DNA of 64,000 nt from Methyloligella sp050110875 (lineage in GTDB: Bacteria; Pseudomonadota; Alphaproteobacteria; Rhizobiales; Methyloligellaceae). The notes beneath the pieces were generated by a model. The model worked only from the letters and a program-made list of their open reading frames with translations. It was not told the origin of the DNA and ran no database searches. The position numbers were made by a program, and so were the translations under genes. Shown in pieces: positions 10,271-21,719 of this stretch. Numbering within the stretch: position 1 is the first letter of the stretch; each line of letters begins with the position of its first letter. The stretch is from NCBI GenBank assembly GCA_050110875.1, contig CP188828.1, positions 2,604,001-2,668,000 of the forward strand. Reading direction: 5' to 3'.

Positions 10271-11344
10271 ATGAAGGCGTTGGCCATCACGGCGACGCTC
10301 GTGGTGCTATTTTTGAGCTTGGGCATTGCCGTTTTGGCGGTACTGCCTTCGCCGCAGCCAGGCGAGCAATCCGTCATTATAGACGTCATTCCGGAGGGCC
10401 AAGAGGGGGCGCCGACAGGGGGTGATACGGCACCCGGCAACGATCAGCGATCCGAGCTCGACACTCCGGACATTCCGCAGACGGAAACACCGGGTCTGAC
10501 CGTGACCGGCGGTCAATCCGGCGACCCAAAGCGCTATGCGTTGGCTCCTGCTCCGGTGGAAGCCTTAGTAGAACAATCCGAGTACGGCCCCCTACCCAAG
10601 GTCGGGGAGGACGGAGAAACGCCGGCTGCGGCCTATGCCGCGCGGGCACCGTCCGGGCCTGCTTCCGAGCTGCCGCAGGTTGCCATTCTGATGGATGGGC
10701 TCGGCCAAGCCGATGTGATCACCCAGGTGTTGCTGCGCATGCCGCCGCAGGTCAGCATCGCCTTGGGCCCTTACGGCAAAGGCTTGCAGGACTGGGTTCG
10801 GCAGGCTCGAGAGAAGGGGCATGAGGTTTTCCTGCAGATCCCGCTTGAGCCCCCCGATTATCCGAACAACGATCCGGGCCCGCATACGTTGCTCAGCAAT
10901 GTCAACGCGGCCGAAAACGAAGGCCGCCTGCATTGGCTTATGTCGCGCTTCACAGGATATGTGGGCGTGACAAATTATTTGGGGGCCAAGTTCCAAGCCA
11001 CGGAATCCGCCATGCGTCCCTTGCTGACGGAGCTGAAGGATCGCGGGCTGCTCTATGTCAGCGACGGCGTGGCGGCCGGCTCAACGGGGCCGCAGATCGC
11101 GAACACGATCGATCTCGCATACGGTTCCGCCATCGTGCAGATCGATGACGAGCAGCCGCCCGAGGCGATCGAATCCGCCCTTGCCAAGCTGGAAGCCGCC
11201 GCGCGCGAGCGGGGCACGGCCATCGGAGTGGCCGAGGCGGGACCCGAAACCGTACAACAGATCTTGCGTTGGGCCAGTGTGCTTCATCAGAAAGGCATCG
11301 CGCTCGTGCCTGTGAGCGCGGCCATCTCCTCCGCCCAGAGCTGA
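10271..11344 (+). CDS. Divergent polysaccharide deacetylase family protein (YibQ/DUF610)
   Basis: A 357-residue protein. It has one N-terminal membrane segment (about residues 5-27), a low-complexity linker rich in Pro, Gly and Thr up to about residue 130, and a C-terminal domain starting LPQVAILMDGLGQ. The motifs VSIALGPYG, GHEVFLQIPLEP and the later YVSDGV follow the divergent deacetylase pattern. These proteins are often found with EnvC and CtpA and are thought to act on periplasmic glycans. Substrate and activity are unproven. Confidence 0.88.
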   Translation: MKALAITATLVVLFLSLGIAVLAVLPSPQPGEQSVIIDVIPEGQEGAPTGGDTAPGNDQRSELDTPDIPQTETPGLTVTGGQSGDPKRYALAPAPVEALVEQSEYGPLPKVGEDGETPAAAYAARAPSGPASELPQVAILMDGLGQADVITQVLLRMPPQVSIALGPYGKGLQDWVRQAREKGHEVFLQIPLEPPDYPNNDPGPHTLLSNVNAAENEGRLHWLMSRFTGYVGVTNYLGAKFQATESAMRPLLTELKDRGLLYVSDGVAAGSTGPQIANTIDLAYGSAIVQIDDEQPPEAIESALAKLEAAARERGTAIGVAEAGPETVQQILRWASVLHQKGIALVPVSAAISSAQS

Positions 11345-11395
11345 GCGCCCCGCCTCGGAAATCGACTCGACACCCACGACGATCTATCCAACGCC

Positions 11396-11926
11396 ATGCC
11401 CAATGCTTCGTCCAATTCTTCGAAATCCTCGCTGCCCTACCGGCCCTGTGTCGGCGTCATGCTGGTGAACGGGGAGGGGCTCGTCTTCGTGGGCCGACGG
11501 ACGGACCGGCAAGACGCGACCGAAGGTGAAGGAAATTGGTGGCAGATGCCGCAAGGCGGGATCGATACGGGCGAGGATCCGGAGGCGGCGGCAAGGCGCG
11601 AGCTTTACGAGGAGACGGGCGTGACCTCGGTGAAGATGATCGGGGAATCGCAGGATTGGTATTACTACGACCTCCCGTCGGAGCTTGTCGGCATCGCCTG
11701 GAAGGGGCGTTATTGCGGCCAGCGCCAGAAATGGTTCGTCGCCCGCTTCGAGGGGGGCGAGAGCGAGATCGATCTGGACGGCCGGCCGGATCACGATGCG
11801 GAATTCGACGCCTGGAAATGGGTCGAGCTTGCCGCGCTGCCCGAAATGATCGTGCCGTTCAAGCGGAAGGTCTATGCCGAGCTCGTCGCCGAGTTCGCAC
11901 CGCTGATCGAAGGGATCCGCGCCTAG
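11396..11926 (+). CDS. rppH: RNA pyrophosphohydrolase (Nudix)
   Basis: Removes pyrophosphate from 5'-triphosphorylated RNA to start decay. The product has 176 residues. YRPCVGVMLVN is followed by WWQMPQGGIDTGEDP and the complete Nudix box through AARRELYEETGV (about residues 54-76). The C-terminal EFDAWKWVELAALPEMIVPFK part also fits RppH. Its stop codon overlaps the stop of the opposite-strand exporter gene by four bases, so no independent terminator fits between them. Confidence 0.93.
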   Translation: MPNASSNSSKSSLPYRPCVGVMLVNGEGLVFVGRRTDRQDATEGEGNWWQMPQGGIDTGEDPEAAARRELYEETGVTSVKMIGESQDWYYYDLPSELVGIAWKGRYCGQRQKWFVARFEGGESEIDLDGRPDHDAEFDAWKWVELAALPEMIVPFKRKVYAELVAEFAPLIEGIRA

Positions 11927-14274
11927 GCGTTTGCCTCTTCCGTCTTCCCGGGCGGCTCGCCCCGCAAGCGGCGCATCAGCCGGCGGATCACCAGCACGAA
12001 CGCTGGCAGCAGCACCAGATCCCCGACCAGCGCGGCGATGAGGGTGAGAGCGGCAAGCTTGCCGAACAATCGCAACGAGGGCAGGGCCGATAGCACGGTG
12101 ACGCCGAGGCCGAAGGCGAGGATGGTCGAGGTCAGCACCAGGGCCGGACCGATCAGCACGGCGGCGCGTCGCACGGCGATGGACGGATCCTCGTCCTCCC
12201 GCTGCTCCAATCGCAATCGGTTGAGGTAATGGACCGTGGCGTTGAGCGAGAGGCCGAAAGCCACGATGAGGGCAACGATGGAAGCGAATTGAAGCCCTTC
12301 GCCAGAGAGCGCCAGCAAGGCGCCCGCCGAGAGGACCGGGAAGACGATAGGCACCACGCTCACGACCACCACGAGCCAGGAGCGGAAGATCAATCCCAGG
12401 AAGAGGGCGATGAAGGCGATCTCGACCGTCAGCCCCATATTGAGATTGCCGATCATGGTGGCGCTGTTGCGGGCAGCGATGGCCGATAGGCCCGTCACCC
12501 GAATCTGGAATTCCGGATTGTCCTTGCGCACCTGATTGAGCCGCTTCTCGAGCTTCTCGACCACCGGCAGCAGATTGCTGACATCGATATCGGGCACGCG
12601 GCCCGTCACGACGGCGGCGTCTTCCTGCTCGTTGATGAAGCGCTTGGTCAGATAATCGGGCAGGATGCTGACATATTCCCGAAGCTTCTCGGGCGTGTCC
12701 TCGTCGGTGCGGGCAAGCCAGCGCTGCAGGGTCGCGATGGACCAGACATTGCCCACATCGGGTTCCGTTTGGACGGCATCGTGGACCTCGCCGATCACCT
12801 TCAGAACGTGCGGATCGTAAAGCGATTTCTCGGCCGGCCAGTCGATCATGACATGGAGCGGGTTGGCGCCGGTAAGCTTCTGATCGAGCTGAGCGGAGGC
12901 TTCGATCGCCTGCTCCTTATCGGGGACCTGGTCCGCCAAGCGGTAACGGGGCGGCAGGGTGCTGTAGATGATGCCTAAGGCCAGAACCGCGATCACGCCG
13001 AGGCTCAGAATGGCCAGGGGCCGTTTCACCACGAAATCGGCGAGCCAGGCGCAACCCGCCTTGAGAGCCTCCATGAAGGGATTGTCGCGGTCCTCGGAAA
13101 CGCCCAGATGGTGATGCTCCCGGATCAGCAGTCGCACCAGAAGGGGCACGATCATGATGCAGACGACGAAGGCCAGCAGCGTGGACAGCGCGCCCGCGAA
13201 GCCGAAGGTCCGGATCAGCGCGGAATTAGAGAAGAAGAGGGCGAGGAAGGACGCCGCCGCCGTGGTGCTGGACAGCACGCAGGCCGGGCCGACGACCAGG
13301 AGCGCGTAGCGGGCCGCATCGACTGGCGCCCGCCCCCGCAGCATGCGATCGCGAGCCGCCACGGTGAGCTGCATGGAATCGGAGAAGCCGAGCACCATGA
13401 TCAGCGGGATCATGACGTTGAGGAAGAGGTTCAGCTTGAAGCCGAGCCAGCCGAAAAGACCGAGAGACCAAACGATGGCAATGACCGGCGGCAGAGCGGC
13501 GATTGCCATGAGGGAGAAACGGCGGAAGAAGGCGAAGGCGATGACCGCGCCGAACAGGAAACCGAGGGCGTTGTAGAGGTTCCGGTCGCGCTTCACGGCA
13601 TTGCGGATTTCAAGCTGCATGACCGGGGCGCCGGACATCTTCACCTTGAGATCGGTGTCCTTCAGATCCTGATCCGCCGTGTCCTCAATTTGCCGGATGA
13701 CGGATTCGAGCCCCTTCTCGGCAACGATGTCGCGGTCGAGCGCGAGCAGTATCAGGGCCAGGGTCCCGTCGTCGGACAGCAGCTTGCCGCGGATGATCTC
13801 GTTCTCGCGGACCTTCTCTATGAGCGCGTCATAGGCTTCGCCCTTCGGCAGATCGTCGGGAAAGACGGGGCCGGGAACCTTGCCGGGCTCTGGCGCCTCG
13901 CGTGCGGAGAAAAGCGAGACCTGGCCCGCCATACCGTCGACGAAGTGAAGATCCACAGCCAGGTTGCGGAGCGCGACGATGGAGTCGCGGGCGAGCAGAT
14001 CGTCGCCTGTGATGACGATCAGGACGTCGTATTCGCTGGAGGGAAAACGCTTCGAAAGGCTTTCATAGGTGGCGAATTCCGGCGTGTCGGTGCGGAAAAG
14101 CTCGGACAGGGAGTCGTCCACCTGGAGCCGCTGCATGCCGAAATAGGCGCCGATGGTGATCAGGATGACCACGGCGACGAGCAGAATGCGGGGAAGGCTG
14201 AGCGAAAGAAGGCCGAGCCGCTCGATGCCAAAGGTGAGCGAGCGTCTGGGTATGTTGCTGGATTTCCGACTCAT
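11923..14274 (-). CDS. RND superfamily (MMPL-type) exporter
   Basis: A 783-residue membrane protein with the RND layout. One N-terminal helix is followed by a periplasmic loop of about 170 residues, five or six helices, a second loop starting RYRLADQVPDKEQAIEASA, and a second helix bundle. The block MIPLIMVLGFSDSMQLTVAARD resembles the GFxDS region of MMPL proteins. Such proteins export lipids, hopanoids or hydrophobic compounds, and the cargo is not evident. The start at 14274 has GGAGGCGAA before it; the frame is open 22 codons further. It is the last minus-strand gene after atpC. Confidence 0.85.
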   Translation of the reverse strand: MSRKSSNIPRRSLTFGIERLGLLSLSLPRILLVAVVILITIGAYFGMQRLQVDDSLSELFRTDTPEFATYESLSKRFPSSEYDVLIVITGDDLLARDSIVALRNLAVDLHFVDGMAGQVSLFSAREAPEPGKVPGPVFPDDLPKGEAYDALIEKVRENEIIRGKLLSDDGTLALILLALDRDIVAEKGLESVIRQIEDTADQDLKDTDLKVKMSGAPVMQLEIRNAVKRDRNLYNALGFLFGAVIAFAFFRRFSLMAIAALPPVIAIVWSLGLFGWLGFKLNLFLNVMIPLIMVLGFSDSMQLTVAARDRMLRGRAPVDAARYALLVVGPACVLSSTTAAASFLALFFSNSALIRTFGFAGALSTLLAFVVCIMIVPLLVRLLIREHHHLGVSEDRDNPFMEALKAGCAWLADFVVKRPLAILSLGVIAVLALGIIYSTLPPRYRLADQVPDKEQAIEASAQLDQKLTGANPLHVMIDWPAEKSLYDPHVLKVIGEVHDAVQTEPDVGNVWSIATLQRWLARTDEDTPEKLREYVSILPDYLTKRFINEQEDAAVVTGRVPDIDVSNLLPVVEKLEKRLNQVRKDNPEFQIRVTGLSAIAARNSATMIGNLNMGLTVEIAFIALFLGLIFRSWLVVVVSVVPIVFPVLSAGALLALSGEGLQFASIVALIVAFGLSLNATVHYLNRLRLEQREDEDPSIAVRRAAVLIGPALVLTSTILAFGLGVTVLSALPSLRLFGKLAALTLIAALVGDLVLLPAFVLVIRRLMRRLRGEPPGKTEEANA

Positions 14275-14338
14275 TTCGCCTCCGGCACCGAACCGGGCAG
14301 CCAGGGCGCGCAGCACCTGTCCCCAGATCGTCCCTCCC

Positions 14339-14358
14339 ATAAACCCCGCGAGGTTTAT
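14339..14358. promoter_or_regulatory. Inverted repeat in the leader of the MMPL exporter gene
   Basis: Arms ATAAACC (14339-14345) and GGTTTAT (14352-14358) with a 6-bp GC spacer. It lies 65 bp before the exporter start and 84 bp after the atpC stop. No T-run follows on either strand, so an operator is more likely than a terminator. Confidence 0.35.
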
Positions 14359-14442
14359 AGCAAAGATTGGGTGGGTCCGGCCAACAGGATCAGTGAGGCG
14401 AGAAATCCGGCTGCAGCGCGTTTGCGTTGCAACCGTTGAAAA

Positions 14443-14847
14443 TTAGAGGTCGAGAGTGACTTTGACCTGGCGGAGATAATCCAGGTGGATCTGCGCCTTG
14501 TCGCGCTTGATAGGATCTTCGGCGTCGGCGACGTCCTCTTCGGCGTCCTGGATCGCCTGATCCATCTTGGCCGCGTCGAGATCGTCGCGATTGATGGCCG
14601 TTTCGGCGAGGACCGTCAGGCCCTTCGGGTTGGCTTCAGCGAAGCCACCCTTGACGAAATAGCGTGCCTCGCGACCGCCTTGGAAGACGATGTCCAGGAG
14701 GCCGGGCTTCAGGGTGGCGATCAGGGGCGCGTGGTTGGCAAGGACGGTCATGTCGCCCTCGGCACCCGGCACCAGAACGGACTCCACGTCTTCGGAGACG
14801 AGGAGCCGCTCGGGCGAGACCAGTTCGAAATTGAACGCTTCAGCCAT
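14443..14847 (-). CDS. atpC: ATP synthase F1 epsilon subunit
   Basis: A 134-residue subunit of the central stalk. The beta-sandwich begins FNFELVSPERLLVSEDVE and contains PGAEGDMTVLANHAPLIATLKPG. The C-terminal helical part (IQDAEEDVADAEDPIKRDKA) is shorter and more acidic than in E. coli, as is usual in alphaproteobacteria. It is the last gene of atpHAGDC, two bases after atpD. Confidence 0.95.
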   Translation of the reverse strand: MAEAFNFELVSPERLLVSEDVESVLVPGAEGDMTVLANHAPLIATLKPGLLDIVFQGGREARYFVKGGFAEANPKGLTVLAETAINRDDLDAAKMDQAIQDAEEDVADAEDPIKRDKAQIHLDYLRQVKVTLDL

Positions 14848-14849
14848 TG

Positions 14850-16301
<1,452 letters not shown>

Positions 16302-16319
16302 GGTTTCTTCCTTCGTCGT

Positions 16320-17207
16320 TTACAGCGCCTCGGCGCCGGAGATGATCTCGATCAGCTCCGTGGTGATCTGCGCCTGACGGGTACGGTTATATTCCAGAGA
16401 AAGCTTGTCGATCATTTCGCCGGCATTGCGCGTGGCGTTGTCCATCGCGCTCATGCGGGCGCCCTGTTCGGAGGCCGCGTTTTCCAGCAGCGCCTTCAGG
16501 ATCTGAGTGGTGACGTTCAGCGGCAGGAGATCGGCCAGAATCTCCTCCTCGTCCGGCTCGTATTCGTAGACCGCGCCGCGGAGCTGCTCTTCCATGGAAG
16601 GAGCATCCTCGGGGATCTGGGCCGGAATGATCTGCTGTGCGGTCGGGACCTGGCTGATCACCGACTGGAATTTCGAGAAGAACAGGGTGGCGATGTCGAA
16701 CTCGCCCGCCTCGAACATGTCCAGCACCTTTTGGCCGATGCCTTCGGCGTGGACGAAGCCGATGGTCTTGGCCTCGCGCAGCTCGATCACCTCGATGATG
16801 CGGTCTGCGTGGTCCCGGCGGAGCTGATCGTAGCCCTTCTTGCCGACGCAGATGATCTTAACGTCCTTGCCATCGGCCAGGAGCTGGCGCAGATGCTCGC
16901 GCGCCTTCTTGACGATGGCTGAGTTGAAGCCGCCGCACAGGCCGCGATCGGCGGTGCAGACGATCATAAGATGACTTTGGTCGCCGCCGGTGCCGACCAT
17001 CAGAGGCGGACCGCCTTCCTGGCCTTTCAGCGCATTGGCGAGATTGGCCAGCACAGCTTCCATGCGCTCGGCATAGGGGCGCGCGGCCTGGGCAGCCTGC
17101 TCGGCGCGACGGAGCTTGGCCGCCGCCACCATCTGCATGGCCTTGGTGATCTTCTGCGTCGCCTTGACGCTAGAGATCCGGTTTTTGAGATCCTTGAGGG
17201 ACGCCAT
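16320..17207 (-). CDS. atpG: ATP synthase F1 gamma subunit
   Basis: The 295-residue rotor shaft. The N-terminal helix MASLKDLKNRISSVKATQKI and the C-terminal helix ARMSAMDNATRNAGEMIDKL with YNRTRQAQITTELIEI form the coiled coil that turns inside the alpha3-beta3 ring. The central CTADRGLCGGFNS motif is conserved. Length is normal. Confidence 0.98.
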   Translation of the reverse strand: MASLKDLKNRISSVKATQKITKAMQMVAAAKLRRAEQAAQAARPYAERMEAVLANLANALKGQEGGPPLMVGTGGDQSHLMIVCTADRGLCGGFNSAIVKKAREHLRQLLADGKDVKIICVGKKGYDQLRRDHADRIIEVIELREAKTIGFVHAEGIGQKVLDMFEAGEFDIATLFFSKFQSVISQVPTAQQIIPAQIPEDAPSMEEQLRGAVYEYEPDEEEILADLLPLNVTTQILKALLENAASEQGARMSAMDNATRNAGEMIDKLSLEYNRTRQAQITTELIEIISGAEAL

Positions 17208-17229
17208 TTTCTACCCGCCACCCCTTCTC

Positions 17230-18758
<1,529 letters not shown>

Positions 18759-18759
<1 letters not shown>

Positions 18760-19319
18760 CAGCCAACCTCTTTCATGGCGTGCTTCATACTATTGAGTTT
18801 GGTGCGAAGTGAGGAGTCGATCATGCGGCTGCCGACCTTGACGATCAGCCCGCCGAGCAGGCTGGGATCGACGCGGGTGGCGAGCTGCACATCCTTGTCC
18901 AGCGCGGCTTTCAGGGCCTGTTTCAGGGCGCGGACTTGCCCATCCTCGAGCTTCGTTGCGGAGACGACTTCCGCCGCCGTCTCGCCGCGATGGCGGGCGG
19001 TCAGCTTGCGGAAGGCTTCGATCATGTCGGGAGCGGCGAAAAGGCGGCGATTTTTCGTGATGAGCTTGAGAAAATTGGCGGTCAGGCCTTCGATCTGGAG
19101 CTTCTCCAGAATGGCCGTGATGGCCTTCATCTGTTCGTCGGCGCCGAATACCGGGCTTTTGACCAGCCGGACCAGGTCCTCGCTGGCGTCGAGCGCTTCA
19201 CCGAAGCGGTTCAGATCGGCTTCGGTCTTCTCCAGCGCCTTCTCATCCAGCGCCAGTTCGAAAAGGGCAAGGGCGTAACGGCCCGCTACGCCTGTCACTG
19301 TCGGGTCTTCGCCTGCCAC
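18759..19319 (-). CDS. atpH: ATP synthase F1 delta subunit
   Basis: A 186-residue peripheral-stalk subunit linking F1 to subunit b. Family blocks include VAGRYALALFELA near the N-terminus and the C-terminal VDPSLLGGLIVKVGSRMIDSS. The start is a GTG at 19319. It is the first gene of the operon. The b, b' and c/a subunits are not in the window, as is normal in alphaproteobacteria, where the F0 genes form a separate cluster. Confidence 0.95.
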
Positions 19320-19655
19320 GTTACACGCTCATTCTTAGCCAGGGGACTGATTTTCTTTTCAGTCCGGTCGATTGTCGTCACGTAAAATCTGGGATTGTCA
19401 CTTCCGCGTCAACGCGCCAAGCGGACACGTCGAGCGCCCCCGGAAATGCCGGCTTGCCTCTAACATGGCGGCGAGAGGGGCGCAACTTTTGAAGAGAGCG
19501 AAACGGCGCAGTTTGCTTAATGGCGCATTGCTCTGAGGGCCGATTGGGTGCTACCCGCCCTCAAAAGGCGATATCCGACGCAAAAATGCCCATGCGGGAC
19601 AAGTTTGCGAGCGGCTTCGGGGGGAAAATGACGGAAGGCCGAACGAAATCGAAGC
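19320..19655. other. Intergenic region between divergent atpH and clc
   Basis: A 336-bp divergent promoter region. Apart from the candidate atp promoter I see no conserved element, RNA gene or convincing short reading frame here. Confidence 0.5.
19384..19412 (-). promoter_or_regulatory. Candidate sigma-70 promoter for atpHAGDC
   Basis: On the minus strand TTGACG (19412-19407) is followed 17 bp later by GATTTT (19389-19384), about 65 bp before the atpH GTG. The -35 match is good and the -10 match is weak. Confidence 0.4.
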
Positions 19656-21545
19656 ATGGCGAAAGACGATAAGGATAGCGGCACGGAGACCGGCAGCCCC
19701 CGGCAGGATCAGACTCCGGAGGATGCCTCTCCGCTTCAGCCCCTGCAGACGGAAGATACGGTCCAGGCGATCGAGGAGGAGGAGACCCTCCGCATCAGCC
19801 TTTGGTATCTCTCCTTCCTGGCGCTTGTCGTCGGTATTGTCACCGGCTTCGGCGCCATCCTGTTTCGCGGCCTGATCGGCGTCATCCATAACGCCTTCTT
19901 CTTCGGCACGTTCTCGGTCGATTTCGAGCACAACAGCTTCATCCCCGAAAGCCCCTGGGGCGCGGGGATCATCCTGGTGCCGGTGATCGGCGGTCTCATC
20001 GTGACCTGGCTGGTCAGCACCTTTGCGCCGGAAGCCAAGGGCCACGGTGTGCCGGAAGTCATGGACTCCATCTATTACAAATCCGGCATCATCCGGCCCG
20101 TGGTGGCGGTGGTGAAGTCGCTGGCCTCGGCCATCTCCATCGGCTCGGGCGCTTCGGTGGGACGGGAAGGGCCGATCATCCAGATCGGCGCGGCGCTGGG
20201 CTCCACCCTGGGACAAATCATCACCGTGCCGCCGGGGCAGCGGATCATCCTGGTGGCGGCGGGCGCCGGGGCGGGTATCGCGTCCACCTTCAACACGCCG
20301 ATCGGCGGGGTGATGTTCGCCATCGAGCTGATGATGCCGGAGGTGAGCGTCCGAACCTTTCTGCCCGTGGCGCTGGCGACGGGCACGGCGACCTTCATCG
20401 GCCGGTATTTCTTCGGGCAGGACCCGGCCTTTCTGGTGCCGATCCTCTCGCCGGTGGAGGTGGATGCGGCGACCGGCGCGCTGTTGCTGCTCTATGCGTT
20501 GCTCGGCGTGGTGACCGGCTGCGCCGCGGCAGGCTTCGTTCGGGGGCTCGCCTGGACCGAGACCCTCTTCGAACAGATCAAGGGCCGTTATCTCCGCAGC
20601 ATCGTCGGCATGACCCTGGTGGGGCTGATGATCTACGGGCTGCACCTGGCCTACGGGCATTACTTCGTGGCGGGTGTCGGCTATCCCACCATCCAGGCGA
20701 TCCTGGAAGGCAGCATGACGGGGATCTGGCTGCTTCTCCTATTGGCGGTGGCGAAGCTGGTGGCCACCTCGCTCAGTCTCGGCTCGGGCGCCTCGGGCGG
20801 GGTGTTCTCGCCCTCGCTCTTCATGGGGGCGACGGTGGGCGGCGCCTTCGGTGTCGCCATGTCGCTGCTGTTTCCGGCGCTGGGGGTGAGTGTGCCCTCC
20901 TTCGCCATGGTCGGCATGGGGGCCATGGTGGGCGGCGGCACGGGCGCGGCGATGACCGCGGTCACCATGATCTTCGAGATGACGCGGGATTACGACATCG
21001 TGCTGCCGATGATCCTGGCGGTGGCGCTCAGCATCGGCACGCGGCGCATCCTGTCGCGGGAGAATATCTACACGCTCAAGCTGGTCGCCCGGGGCCATGT
21101 GATCCCCAAGGCGCTGCACGCCAACATGTTCCTGGTGCGCCGGGCCAAGGAGATCATGGAGAGCGACGTGGTGCTGGCCCCGGCGGACATGACCCTGGAC
21201 GATTTCCTCGCCCAGCCGCCCCATGACGGCGGTATCCGCCGGGTGGCGGTGCGGGACGAGAACCATATCGTGGGCGTGCTCTATCTCGACATGTCGTTCC
21301 GCCAGGCGCCGGAGAAGGCGACGTCGACCATTACGCTGCGGGATATCGCCAGCCGCAACTTCACCATCGTGCGGGAGGACGACATCGTCTTCGACGTGAT
21401 CCAGCGCATGTGGCGGAAAGAGGCGATGATGGCGCTGGTGATGCGCGGCCGCGGCATCGCCCGGGCGGACAACATCCTCGGCGTGATCACCAAGGAGCAT
21501 GTGGCGGACAGCGTGGCGTCGAGCGTGAAGGTCTATCCGGGGTAG
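19656..21545 (+). CDS. ClC-type chloride channel/antiporter with C-terminal CBS domains
   Basis: A 629-residue membrane protein. About 45 charged N-terminal residues precede the ClC core. Selectivity motifs are visible: GSGASVGREGPIIQIG (with the gating Glu of GREGP) and GSGASGGVFSPSLFMGA, plus GGGTGAAMTAVTMIFEMTRDY. The last roughly 150 residues carry two CBS domains (from VVLAPADMTLDDFL, and NFTIVREDDIVFDV onwards) that probably sense adenine nucleotides. Whether it is a channel or a Cl-/H+ antiporter cannot be decided here. It is transcribed alone, convergent to priA. Confidence 0.93.
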   Translation: MAKDDKDSGTETGSPRQDQTPEDASPLQPLQTEDTVQAIEEEETLRISLWYLSFLALVVGIVTGFGAILFRGLIGVIHNAFFFGTFSVDFEHNSFIPESPWGAGIILVPVIGGLIVTWLVSTFAPEAKGHGVPEVMDSIYYKSGIIRPVVAVVKSLASAISIGSGASVGREGPIIQIGAALGSTLGQIITVPPGQRIILVAAGAGAGIASTFNTPIGGVMFAIELMMPEVSVRTFLPVALATGTATFIGRYFFGQDPAFLVPILSPVEVDAATGALLLLYALLGVVTGCAAAGFVRGLAWTETLFEQIKGRYLRSIVGMTLVGLMIYGLHLAYGHYFVAGVGYPTIQAILEGSMTGIWLLLLLAVAKLVATSLSLGSGASGGVFSPSLFMGATVGGAFGVAMSLLFPALGVSVPSFAMVGMGAMVGGGTGAAMTAVTMIFEMTRDYDIVLPMILAVALSIGTRRILSRENIYTLKLVARGHVIPKALHANMFLVRRAKEIMESDVVLAPADMTLDDFLAQPPHDGGIRRVAVRDENHIVGVLYLDMSFRQAPEKATSTITLRDIASRNFTIVREDDIVFDVIQRMWRKEAMMALVMRGRGIARADNILGVITKEHVADSVASSVKVYPG

Positions 21546-21561
21546 GGGGCTGTGCCGGCTG

Positions 21562-21588
21562 TCACCTCTCCCCGGCGGGGAGAGGGAG
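21562..21588. repeat. REP-like palindrome (CTCTCCCC family)
   Basis: CACCTCTCCCCGGCGGGGAG pairs on itself and matches the unit at 4730. It lies 17 bp after the clc stop in a convergent gap and could serve as a transcript end. Confidence 0.65.
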
Positions 21589-21667
21589 CTGGCTGTGGTA
21601 AACCGCACTTACAGAGTGCATCATACCCGGGCGTCATGATGGGCACCGGGCTATGTTCTTTCTCTTC

Positions 21668-21696
21668 GTCATGCCCCGATCAAGTCCGGGCATGAC
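21668..21696. repeat. Palindromic repeat GTCATGCCC...GGGCATGAC
   Basis: The arms GTCATGCCC and GGGCATGAC are separated by 11 bp. A close relative is at 42332-42362 and a decayed one near 46217. It lies between convergent clc and priA, so it may form a bidirectional hairpin. Confidence 0.6.
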
Positions 21697-21719
21697 GACA
21701 GAGTGAAGAAGCGGCGTTT

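Noticed and set aside
13108..14439. A 443-codon frame opposite the MMPL exporter
   Set aside because: The translation is Asp/Glu/Gln/His-rich without domains, as expected from the complement of membrane-helix codons.
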